From Prunus persica (Eukaryota; Streptophyta; Magnoliopsida; Rosales; Rosaceae): DNA of 64,000 nt. The DNA lies in assembly GCF_000346465.2 (NCBI RefSeq), contig NC_034012.1:20140377-20204376 (forward strand), read 5' to 3'. Shown one piece after another: positions 23,099 to 34,300 of the stretch (position 1 is its first letter; each line of letters starts with the position of its first letter). A program made the translations under genes and the position numbers. The notes under the pieces are model-generated. The model was not told the origin of the DNA. It searched no databases and saw only the letters and a program-made list of their open reading frames with translations.

Positions 23099-23766
23099 TC
23101 ACCACCTAGGATAGGAATTTGAAGAACAAATTTCGAATACACACAGCTCTCTACATATTTCAACTCCAAGCTCAAAGTCGCTGGATCTAGTAGCGATTTT
23201 CGAATTCAGTGACCACAAAACTGAAAGGACCCGCCCCGAATTTCCCGAAACTCGGGACGAATCCTGTGGAATTCTCAACATCACCCTGATGCCGGGCCCA
23301 CATACTGAAGACCGAGACTTTCTGCCGAAATTTCGGTAGAGTCTCCCCTATAAATTGGACATTTCCCAAAATTTCAACCTGCACAAAAACACATTTAATA
23401 TTCCAACAGGCAGCACGCACAATATAACTTCATGCAATTCACATAAACGGCCTTCGGCCTTCCAGTAATTCTCAACAAACTACCAAGCACATTATCAAAT
23501 CAATTCATGTCTTAAACAAGGCAAACGATAAATTTAAATATGAATTATGACTACTAAATTTCAACATGCGTCATTTAACTTTTCCAATTTCAACATACGA
23601 GGTTTTAACCTCCTAACACAATCACATATATGTCTGCGGCTGCACCTAATAACCTTAGGTTACCTACGTACCCTCACTGAGGGATCAAGCCACACGTAGT
23701 TCTTCCTTAAAACCCAATTCCACACATAGGTAATACCTTTATTCATTTATCTGTATTTCACATAAT

Positions 23767-24144
23767 CTCCCCATACGCCGGTACTACCAACGCCACGTAT
23801 GGGGTCTGTCAACACGCCGGATAACCTACGCCGCGTGCGACCGCACCATATTATCACATAATTTCCCCATACGCTGGTACTACCAACGCCACGTATGGGG
23901 CCTGTCTCAACGCCGGATAACCTACGCCACGCGAGACTTGAACATCATATCACAATATCTCCCCATACGCCGGTACAACCAACGCCACGTATGGGGTCTG
24001 TCGACACGCCGAATAACCTACGCCACGTGCGACCTCAACATATTATCATGTAATCTCCCCATACGTCGGTACTACCAACGCCACGTATGGGACCTATCCG
24101 CACGCCGGATAACCTACGCCACGTGGGACCTAACTTTCACAGGG
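23767..24144. repeat. Four 96-bp tandem repeats, each with an internal hairpin
   Basis: CCCCATACG starts at 23769, 23865, 23961 and 24057 (one with a CGT variant), a period of exactly 96. Each unit contains CCCCATACG and, 18 bp later, CGTATGGGG (two to three units perfect), giving a 9-bp stem around a GC-rich loop. CGCCGGATAACCTACGCC follows in each unit. The repeats lie within the LTR. Confidence 0.92.
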
Positions 24145-25288
24145 TGGTACTTGTAGTGTAACCAAAATTCGGGGAGGTACCTAAGGTAGTGCGTATAGCA
24201 CTTCAAACTGACATTCTAGACTCTTTTTATACCTTTAAAAATATATATATTTATAGTTTAATTCTAATATTGTGTAAACATCAACAATAGTCTAGCACCC
24301 GATAATCCCCCCTGGGAAGGTGAGACTACTCCGAAAGACTCACGGTCAACTAAGGGTTAAACTACCCTAACCCTGGTCAAACGGGCCCACGGGCCCACGA
24401 CCTCCAAATTCCGATCCGAAAGTTCCTATGGGTTCTACAAGGTATAGGACACTCGTCCTGCAAGTTTGGTCCTGATCGGACGGTCGGATCGCTCACGATC
24501 GCACGATCTGATGGTTATTATAAAACATAAACTTTAAATTAATAAATCGGAAAATCCAGGGCTCCGATTCACGATCCGTGAAATCCTACACGATCCTAGA
24601 CATATCTAGATTAACATATATTATATTCGAGACCATCCAACGGTCCCAACCTATCGAACCCGGATGACGCGAAATATGTGAAAATCTGTTCGATAGTCAA
24701 ACGACGTCCGAATTGAGATCCGCAAAATCCTACGCACTCGTGACAACCTAAAGATCTTATCAAGGTAAAGTGCAACTTCACCACCCTCGCCCACGCGCCG
24801 GCAGCGCTGGGTGCCCAAAGCGATTACACATCGCCGGAAAATCTCAAAATCACGGCTCCAAACTCCTACCCTAGGTATAACACCATATTTGGAGCCACTT
24901 TTGTTCTTGGACCTACCCCAAAAACTGACCGGAGGTGTCCGGAATCGCGATCCCAAAATTGGCCGAATTTCAATTCGTAAATCGAATTACCTGCGCTAAG
25001 AATCGATCGAATCCTACTCAACAGGCAGCTAGAGCATGAAAAGTAGGTGAGAAACCATATCTCACTCGTCGAAATCGATGGCCGAAGGAGGGAGATCGAC
25101 CGCGGAGAAGTTCGGACGACACCGACCGCTTCTTCTCCATTTTTAGACGAAACCGCGGCAGCTGGAAGCAGGAGCTGGATGGGGTTGGAAGAGGACGACG
25201 GCCCAGTCATTTTGGTACCAGCCCCATCGTCATCGGTGGCCGGAGGAGGGAACGGCCGACCAAAACGTGGGCGGCTGCCACTGCGCGT

Positions 25289-25295
25289 GCGAGAG

Positions 25296-25329
<34 letters not shown>
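25289..25329. repeat. (GA)n microsatellite in the solo LTR
   Basis: An interrupted then perfect GA run. It creates Glu-Arg repeat frames that are not genes. Confidence 0.9.
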
Positions 25330-25333
<4 letters not shown>

Positions 25334-25603
25334 TGATTTTTTATAAAAATCTCATTTCTAAATAATTACGATTGTGCCACTGAGTTTCTTTTGACCATAT
25401 CTCTCTCGTTACAACTCCGATTTGAGCCCACCGCGTGTCTACGGACTCATCTCAGTACGACCTTCCCAAAAATACCAGTCACTACCCCAAACTATTTTCG
25501 TGTAAGAAAATGACCAAAATACCCCTACCTCAGGGGTAAATTTGTAATTTCACTTAAATAATTTAAACAAGGGAGAAATTTGGAGTCGGGGTGTTACAAA
25601 AAC

Positions 25604-25870
25604 TGCATCTTTAGATAAAGAGAAGGAGAAGCCAGAAATGGAAGAGAACGAAGGTGTTCAGAACGCCAACGTCGGTGGTGAGTGCGAGAAGAACGAAGAT
25701 GAAGACGATTTCTCTTTCGCCTGAACTAGACCCGACGGATAGCCGATTTCCATCGACGATATATTCCAAAATTACCAGATCTATCTGGTGTTCCTGATTT
25801 TAAACCTGGATCTCCTATTCGCCGACTCCGAGGACGGCGTTTCTTCCAAAGCCAGATGTTGCATACCGTA
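25604..25870 (+). pseudogene. DUF1645-family gene fragment
   Basis: Joined across the solo LTR from GCCCAAAAC (ending 23098), the frame reads KTASLDKEKEKPEMEENEG, then NEDEDDFSFA, a stop, TRPDG, a stop, PISIDDIFQNYQIY and LDLLFADSEDG. Plant DUF1645 proteins share the block FSFxCxNPDGSPISADDIFxN and PxFNRDLLFADxxDG, so the match is clear despite two stops. The family's function is not well defined. Only the N-terminal part of the domain is present. The next recognisable coding sequence, 90 bp on, is an unrelated P450 exon. Confidence 0.75.
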
Positions 25871-25958
25871 GATCTGGAGACGTGTGCAAGGTACAAACCT
25901 TCAACTACATTGCTGCCTAGAATTTCTTTTTAGTGAGTTTCATTTCATTTCCCATCAG

Positions 25959-26090
25959 AACATGGTGAGATAATGAGAAGCAAAAGACCAGGTGAAAATC
26001 TGACATTGGATGACACAAAGAAGATGAAGAATACCTGGCAGGTTGCTCGTGAAAGCATGCGGCTTTTCCCTCCTATGTTTGGCTAAAACT
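25959..26090 (+). pseudogene. Cytochrome P450 exon fragment (CYP716-like)
   Basis: After a good acceptor (CCCATCAG, ending 25958) the frame reads HGEIMRSKRPGENLTLDDTK then KMKNTWQVARESMRLFPPMF and hits a stop. This is the K-helix region of plant P450s. ExxR is present as ESMR, and KMKYTWxVxxExMRLxPP is typical of the CYP85 clan, CYP716-like families in particular. The heme-binding region and everything else are missing. The exon begins at a normal splice boundary, so it was copied as genomic DNA. Confidence 0.8.
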
Positions 26091-26739
26091 CTGAGAAGGT
26101 TCTGCTCCCGGCTATCAACAAGCTTGTGTTATTTATTTTTGGCTTGTGAACGTTTTAAATTCAACGATTTAGTTTGTATGGCATAGGTTAGAGATCTGAA
26201 CATGTAACTTTTATGCTGTGGTTTATGATCGTTTCAATATGGAAGAAAACTAATTTTTTTGTTCTTTAGTCGTCATTAGTTTTTCAGTTAAAAGTTTGAG
26301 AATATTAAGGGTTTTTTATTTAGTTGTTCTCTTATGGCTTAAAAACACTGTAGCTCATCTGCTTATGGATTTCTTGGTTTTGATTTCACATTAGGGTTTT
26401 GATTAATGCTTTGAGTATTTGTTTCATTTTTAATGATAATGATAGTGATAATGAATGTCAATTGGGTATTTGAGTTTCTCATACTATTAGAAGTTTGCTA
26501 TCTCTGTGTTGCCTATTAAAAGAGATGTGTTAAAACGTTTTGTAAGATGAATAAAAGAAGGTTTATTTTCAATGTTTATGTCGCACACATGCCTTTCAAA
26601 TTTCTTTATAAAAAGTCTTTAGTGTTCTTGTCTCTTGCTGAATTGATGTGGAAAAACTATGTAGAGAATAAGTTTTTTCGATAATGTTTTTGTTTGAATT
26701 GAATTTCCTTTGGCTCATTATGTCATGCTTTGTTTGTAG

Positions 26740-26872
26740 GCTCTTGATAAGATTAGATTTGAGAGTATGACTGACAAGAGCAAGCTTGATGGTCAGCCAG
26801 AGCTCTTCATCCCTGACAAAAACAACAATACCTTGACTATTATTGATAGTGGTATTGGAATGACCAAAGCTG
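26740..26872 (+). pseudogene. HSP90 exon fragment
   Basis: Acceptor TTTGTAG ends at 26739 and donor GTAAGG starts at 26873. Between them the frame reads [44 protein letters not shown]. This is the second coding exon of plant cytosolic HSP90, including the DSGIGMT ATP-binding motif of the GHKL fold, with a small deletion before PDK. Both flanking intron edges are preserved. No other HSP90 exon is nearby. Confidence 0.88.
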
Positions 26873-26989
26873 GTAAGGTGATTTGTAGTATACAATTTGT
26901 TATCTATTAGTGGTATGAACATTTGTTAACTTCCAGTAAGTGGTATGAACAATTGTTATACTGTTCATACGCTTCAATTGAGTTGATTT

Positions 26990-27422
26990 CTATTACATAG
27001 TATTAATAGTGTAATTCTATGACATAGTATTAACAACGTAATTTTATAACATAGTATTTACATATTTCAGTAACAAAGCATGCTCTATATTTTGCTCTAT
27101 ATATAGATGCGCACTTGAAGTTTATGAATATACAGAATGTGTTTTTTACTAGGAAGATAGTTCTATGACATAGTATTAACAGTGTATTTTTTTTTTCTTG
27201 TAGGGGTATTTCCTTTTGCCTTTGTGATTGTTTTTGTTGAAACTATGGACAATTGGAGGTGATTTCTGCAAAGGATATCGGATGTCTTGCTGAGCTTTTT
27301 TTAAAAAATTTTTGTATGAAATGGTATTAACAATGTACTTCTATGACATGGTATTAACAATGTATTTTTGTGACGTGGTATTAAAAATGTACTTTTGTGA
27401 CATGGTATTAACAATGTACTTC
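26990..27422. repeat. 27-bp tandem repeat (four copies at 27315-27422) with diverged upstream copies
   Basis: The unit is a variant of TATGACATGGTATTAACAATG plus TACTTC, with period 27, so the plus-strand frame shows a 9-aa repeat that is not a protein. Diverged units containing GACATAGTATTAACA lie at 26990-27060 and 27160-27190. Confidence 0.85.
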
Positions 27423-28100
27423 GGGCTTGCTGGGCTTGTTTTGGGTTTTTTTTTTTTTTTTTTTCTAGTTTTTTGTGTTAGGTTTTTTTTAAGTTAATCA
27501 GTGGCAGTTATCTAATTTATAGGAACTTCAACACTTATTTCTTATGTAGTAAATGGTTTGGGTATGTTTCTAAAGTGCATTTTATATGAGTTTTTTTTTA
27601 TAATTACAGCCCCTATTTTGGGTATATTACTAAAGCTCCCTAATTAATTTGGATCTTGCTTGTAATATTTTCGACCTAAAGAAAACCTAAAATATCACCT
27701 ATATCAAAATTTTGAGAATTATTTTGAAGCTTGTAATATATAACATTAGTTTAAAAAAAAAATAAAGAAAATGAATAAAAGTATTTATAAAAACACCAAA
27801 TTGGGTTTAAATAAAGAGAAATGCTCTCAAACAGCACTTATCACTATATCGATATTACCTCAATATGCTATTTAAAATATCGATATGATATCATTAATTT
27901 GATAGTCTACGTTTCGTGATAATCTTGATATAACATAAATAATATAAATATTGTGTCTCAATAAATTTTTTATTATTTTTTTTGTCAATATTGTTAAATT
28001 ATAAGATAATTGTTTATTTGACATTTTACTAAAATACGGTGGTATTTGGGGGCATTTCCCTTAAATAAATTAACTTAAAAGAAGGCCAAATTGTAAAAGT
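27423..28100. other. Intergenic DNA upstream of the homeobox gene
   Basis: T-rich then AT-rich sequence without a recognised element. The homeobox promoter should lie in its right part. No convincing TATA box could be picked. Confidence 0.5.
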
Positions 28101-28345
28101 TAATTTGGATGAAGAAGCCAAACCAAACGAAGGAAAACAGAGAAGAAACAAAATGCCCCGTCTTTGAACCTTTCCTTTCTCTCTCCATAATCAAAATTTA
28201 ATTGGGTGCAAACAAAAACATGCAGACTCAATTGTGCACTCCTTTACTTCAATCAATCTGCCCAAACAGGTCCAATGGGTTTCGATTTTTAGACACATAG
28301 AAATCAAAAACTCACAACGCGAGAGAATCCCCGGAAACTCACACC
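28101..28345 (+). promoter_or_regulatory. Presumed 5' untranslated leader and core promoter of the homeobox gene
   Basis: Includes a CT-rich stretch (CCTTTCCTTTCTCTCTCC, near 28171-28188), common near plant transcription starts, and ends with ACACC just before the ATG at 28346. The limits are inferred. Confidence 0.4.
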
Positions 28346-31300
28346 ATGGAAGGTATTGTTGTTTTACTCTCTATCTAAGATCCTTTTTGAGATATGGGTT
28401 TTCTATTTTCTGATTGATTTATGTGAATTTTTGCATTGCATTGTTTGTTTGTATTTGGGATTATCTTGTATGCATGGAGAATTTGTTCTAATGGTGAAGA
28501 TGTTATCTAGGTTTTATTTATTGGCTTCTTGGTTACTGAGAAACTTACAAAAGGAAAATGGGGTTTTCATCATGTTGTTTTCTGTTTCCTACTGTATAAC
28601 AGTACCAATACTAGTCGAGTCTATTCAGAAAGGAGATGGAGAAGAGTGTAATATTTCATTTATCTGCCATTAGCCTAACATATATTTATATAATTTCAAT
28701 GCATTACGTTTCCTACATTTTCTTATTAGACACAAGATTAGGCCTTAGGGTTTTTATTTTTTTTCTGAATTTCGTTAGTCTATCGGCACAAAGGTGGTCG
28801 TAACATCATTAATCACCAAGATATGGAAATCTCAGGAAAGGCTTAAATTTTGTAGAGATGACTCCCTTAATATATTTTTTGGGAGTTTTGTTCAATTTTA
28901 TCGATTCTTCTGTAATGCTATGGTTAATAGTGTAAGGTGTTGTCCTTGTTATATGTTTGAGTATCAAATGTTCTGCTGTTTGATTAACAAACCTCAAGTA
29001 ATTAGATTTGCTATGATTGAATTGGAAAATTTGTTTCCAAACAAGAAAGTTTACAAAGAAAAAGGGAGTAACTGGTTAGTTGGTAGATTAATATATGGAA
29101 AAGTGAGGTAAGTGCAGATGGTATCACATAAATTTTGCTGAAGTTAGTAAAAGGAAAAAAAAGCTATCCATTTGTAAATATTTTAATGGCATGTAATATG
29201 GATAGATGGCAATATCAATTAGTTTAACTTAAGAAAAGCCTATGCTGATAAATAAATAAAAAAAAACCTTCAAGAAAGTTTGTGAAACAAGGTTCTTTTA
29301 GTTATGTAACCATGACCTACGTACGTGTACAAAATTTATGTGAAATCAAGCTTGTGAAACAGGATGCTGTTAGGCATGCAACCATGACCTATGTGCATTT
29401 ACAAACTGGATTTTACTCACTGGGGCACACTTGACTCGTTGGTCAAGGCTGTGGAAGGGACTCGTGCGAAACATAAGCTTCAATACTTTTTTTATTGAAG
29501 AGAAGATAAGCTTCAGTACTGTCTGTTTTAGAAATTAGAATGCCCTCCTCTAAGAGTCCCACTAGTTGATCTAGGGGATTAAGCAACTCTATTAGAATTA
29601 TGCATGACCACCTTATTTGCTGAAGTTAAGGCAATCTAATGTACTTCTTTAAGACTGGAGCTGCTATATTTGTATGTTTGGATTTTATTATGAAGAAGAT
29701 TGTTGTATACTTGTTTGTATGTTTGTGAAACTTGAGTTAAATGTTTTTTAGTTCAAGAATAGCAATGCTTTCAAATGTGTTTGTGAACTTAGGCATTTTT
29801 GCTGAATGGTGTCTAGTTTTGGAAGATTTTGTTCTAAAGGTTCAGTTCAACCTGTGATCATGTAGAAGATTCCTGCAACCTAGGAAGGAAGGAATTGCAT
29901 ATTATTCCCACCATTTTATATTTCTCTTAGAAGGTCTGTCTTATATGTGGCGATTGTCTTATTCTTTGTTGCCTCCAATAAGAAAACAATATATAAGCAT
30001 AGCCACACCTATAATAATCTTAATGAAGAAAGTTATTCATGTGAACATTATTGCAAGAATAACTTTGCAAGAGTTCTCAATTTCATATTCGTAGTCTTTG
30101 GCATTGTTGAGTCACAAAGTAACCATTCTTAGCTTTTTTCTCATGCTCCCAGGTTGTTTCTCACTTAGGGGAAATTTAAGTGATATAGAATTTGTAGAAT
30201 TTTCACATTTGATGTCTTGCATTAGTAGTTGGTTTTTCATCTTACTTGTGCTGAGAGGAGATATTGGGCTATTCAGGGATCTGGGGTTATCTCTTGTAAA
30301 TCTTTTTTCTTTCATTGCTAAACGATCCGAAGCATCCCACCTTTGATCCTTGTAATGTAAGTTGAGATATTGGGCTATTCAGGGATCTGGGGTTATCTCT
30401 TGTAAATCTTTTTTCTTTCATTGCTAAACAATCTGAAGAATCCCACCTTTGATCCTTGTAACATAAGTTGCAAATCTTTGGTGCCTACCAAAAATGTCCA
30501 GTCACTTGCTTGGCTGGTGGCTCATGGTAACATTAACACATGTGATATGCTTCAAAAGAGCAGGAAATACTCTTCATTATCTCCTCATTGGTGTGTGCTG
30601 AGAAAAACTCCCCCTAACGTCCCAAATCTGGAGTAGACTAATCCTGGCTTTTGTTTTCGAATGGGTAGGAATTGATACTCTTTTCCATATGAATTCTTTC
30701 TGGGGAGGGAATTCAAGAAGAAAACTGTCACCCTCTGGCGATGGGCTGTTTTGGCTCTATTTGGGTGCTTTGGTAGCAAAGGAATAGCAGAATCCTTGAT
30801 AATAGGGAGGAAAATTTGGCTCCACCGTGGGACATAATTCTCTATCATGCTTCCCTGTGGGCTTCCTTGTCTAAGAAATTTAAGGATGCCTCTTTAGTAG
30901 GATTCATCTGGATTGGGCTGCTTTTTTGGACTAAGTGTGTTAATTTGTTTTGTAAAGACTCGGCATTTTTAATTTTTTTTAATTTTAGTGGGTGGGTGTG
31001 TTCTTGATGGACTTCTTGTCCATCATGCTTTATACTTCTCTTTTCTATCTTTAATCATTAATATCTGATAATATTAATTGATACAAAATAAGTATGAATC
31101 TGATAATATCTGCTGATATAAAGATCACTCGGTGGTGGGGATGCCACAAAATTCTGGTATTATTTTCCAAGGAGGGATACAAACAAGAGGAGTGTATATG
31201 TTATCTGTGTCACTGAGTATTTGCCCGACACGTTGAATTTCGTTTGTCATGAAGGTGCCGTCTTGCTTCTTGGTAAAATCTTCACACAGAATCCTACCTT

Positions 31301-34300
31301 CACAGGGGATTTTATTTAGAACTGGAGGGGGAAGATGATTGGAGAGAGCTAGCCCCCATTCTGTTTCCCATAGTTTGATTATGGTAGGCAGGGATATTGA
31401 AAATCTAGTTGAAGTTGAGAAACTATTTGTTATACGAGTTAAATGTTGAAAATTAGAATCATTCCCTGATCTTGGTTATTTTGCACGATTTAAATGCTGG
31501 TGGGAAGGTGTAGCATAGGTGGTAGTGGATCATATGTGGAAGTCATCATCGGTCACTTTTTAGGTCATTTATGCTACAAAGAAAAGAAGATGGCGACTTT
31601 CCATGTGAAGGATTTGTTAAATTTGATTGAGGCTATGGTGGGGAGCGAGTGTACTCGGTTTCTCATCTTTAATTTGTTGTTGACATTTTTTCTCCTCAAC
31701 AAATGAGGAGGAGAGATGTGGTAACTTGGTACATAATAAAGATTTTTTTTCAGGTTAGTCTTGGGTTTAAAGACAAACTTGGCCAAGAGTGTGCTGGTAG
31801 GAATCAATGTTGAGGAATGACTCTTGGTGTTCTTATCCCAGGGAGCGGGTTGTGAGATAGGTGAGTGGCCTTTGAAATGTTTGAGACTTCGGGGAGCACT
31901 CCATGTATCGTTTTGGGCTCGGTGTAAATATTTTTGCATGCTTGCTGGTGGGATTCAAAAGTGATTGTCAGAGGTTCAAGCCGATGTCCTCGGAGAGACC
32001 TTTCTCAAGGCTTTGGTGTTTTATCTTCTATTTTGGGAGAATGGGGAGAGGATCTGTTTTTAGAGATAAATGGGTTGGGGATCTCCAATGTGTGCCCTGT
32101 CATTCCTTTTTCAATAGAGTTCTTGTTTCCTATATAAAAATTTGGGAACCAGGAGGAAAGTGTCGTTGGTGCTCCATTCATATTAAGTGGAGATGCCAAT
32201 GAATTAGAAAGGGATGTTTTCGAAGATTAGAAGTAAAGGATTTGAAGGAACACAGTATGTTTTCTTAACAGAATATGTAGTCTTGACATAGAAATGGTGA
32301 AGGATTCTTGTGACTGAACTCAAGTAATATGGAGGAGGTTATGTCGAGTCTTATATTCATACCTGGAAGCTGATTGGGTATTAAATATGTTCTGATAGAT
32401 GTATATTATCCTATCATTGATTTCATTTTGTGACTAATATATCCTCTTTCACTTTTTGGTTGATTTTTAGAATCAAATGAACTGCATTCTGAGGAGAATA
32501 AAACTTCCCAAGATAATAATAAGAAAAGAAAGCTGAAGACACCAGCCCAGCTTATGGCTTTAGAGAAATTTTATAATGGTAAGGATTCTTGTCTTGGCAT
32601 ATGTTTTGTCTTGCTCAGTTTTGAGTCATCAAATTTCTTAAAGGAAAATTTTTCTTTTTCCAGAACATAAATACCCTACAGAGGAAATGAAATCACAAGT
32701 TGCGGAACAGTTAGGATTGTCAGAAAAGCAGATATCTGGATGGTTTTGCCACAGAAGGTTAAAAGACAAAAGATTGTCAAGAGATGAAACTTGTGCTAAT
32801 GGACGGCAAGATCGTTCAAGTGGTGTTATTCAGGATCGAGCTAGTGGACTTGGGCAAGACTCATGTGGCAGCACTAAACATGGAGATCATAGGTATGTTG
32901 ATCCAAGGGAGGTTGAAAGTCGAAGGCTTTCTGGGCATGATTTCCCAGCTGCAGATATTACCCGTGAGTATAGGAGTCACTATACCGAAAGAGTTGGTGG
33001 CATGGATAATACATCTTCAGAAAGTAGCTCGTCTTTACAAGATAGGTTCTTTACTCAAAATGACGATCCGTATGATGTGGAAACTTCTAGATACCTAGCG
33101 CATAATGGAGTCTTTTCACCCATAAATTCCAGGGCCACAGAGAACATGGCATATAAGCCCTCAGGGTATTTGAAAGTGAAAGGTGAAGCAGAAAATGCTG
33201 CTATTACAGCTGTTAAGAGGCAACTTGGGAGGCATTATCAGGAGGATGGTCCCCCATTAGGTGTAGAATTTGATTTGCTTCCTCCTGGTGCATTTGAATC
33301 CCCGATTATGGATTCAGTCCATGGTATGTCATAATATAGTTTCTGTCATAAGAACAAATTTCATATTCCATGAAGTTAGTATTCTGAGAACAGAAAGCTT
33401 GATTACCGTTTTTTAGATCTTTTTACTCAGCTTGTATTGTCTCATATTATTAATTATATTTTCTTTGGGTCAGCATCGTACAAATAGATTGTGAGGTATG
33501 CTTATGTAGAGGAGATAATTCTCTTTTTGGTTCAAGCAGAGGACTGAACAAACTGTGAGAGAGTGTAAATGTTGCATTGAGAGAGGACATGATGATGGTT
33601 TATGAGAGAAAACGTGTAGTGATTGGTGTGTAGTTGTTATTTTTATTATCTGCTTTGTGCATAGGTGATGCAAATATTATCATTTTGTGTATAACCAGTG
33701 AAACAAGATTTTGAAGGTGTTTGACATTTTATTGTATTATTTTACAGTTTCATGAAGATTATGCAAGTTCTGTATGGAAGGCTGATGTTTATATTTACCT
33801 GATTCTACTGGCACAGGGCTTTGTCCAGTGAAGTAGCATAAACTTAGAAATCTTGAACTTCATTGTAGAGCCTATAATTTAATCTAATGTTTTATAATAT
33901 AGCTTCCTGAAGATAAATTTACTTAAACTTATGCTTTGAAGCAGTGTTAAAATTTATTAGCTAGGCTTTTGAAACATTGAAATAACTTAAACTAGCCCTC
34001 TCACAAGTGGTTGAGTTTGCTTTCCTATTTTTTGGCTTCTATTTATTTATTTTTTTCTAACACTTTTTTATCACATGGGTAGTTGGAGGAAAGTGGAGTA
34101 ATTGTCAGATTAAGTGGACTTTTACTGGCAGTGTGAGTTAGAGGTAGTTTTGTAAGATTCACATCAAAAGACAAGGAAACTGTCCTAATAAGATAAGGTG
34201 TGTTAACGAATAAGTAGTAGTTTGTAGAAAGAGAAAAGTGTGGGTAGAGAGGGAATCCCCTTTCTATAGTAGTGTAAATATAGAGAAGACGTGTGCGTGG

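Larger units (their letters stand above)
23099..25598 (-). mobile_element. Solo LTR of a gypsy (Tekay/Del-like) retrotransposon, 2500 bp
   Basis: On the minus strand it starts TGTAACACCCCGACTCC, the usual start of large plant chromovirus LTRs. It ends GGTGGTGA, where the expected terminal CA appears mutated to GA. AAAAC flanks both sides (23094-23098 and 25599-25603), a perfect 5-bp target duplication. There is no gag-pol, so it is a solo LTR. It carries four 96-bp tandem repeats and a GA microsatellite. Removing it with one AAAAC copy restores a continuous frame in the DUF1645 fragment, confirming the boundaries. Confidence 0.82.

Noticed and set aside
23767..24144. Regularly spaced palindromic repeats resembling a CRISPR array
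   Set aside because: The whole 96-bp unit is repeated, with no unique spacers, and it lies inside a plant retrotransposon LTR.
27312..27497. Open frame with a 9-residue repeat (MVLTMYF)
   Set aside because: It is the translation of a 27-bp tandem repeat, with no start context or domain.
32784..33098. 104-codon frame starting MKLVLMDGKI
   Set aside because: It is an out-of-frame shadow of homeobox exon 3.
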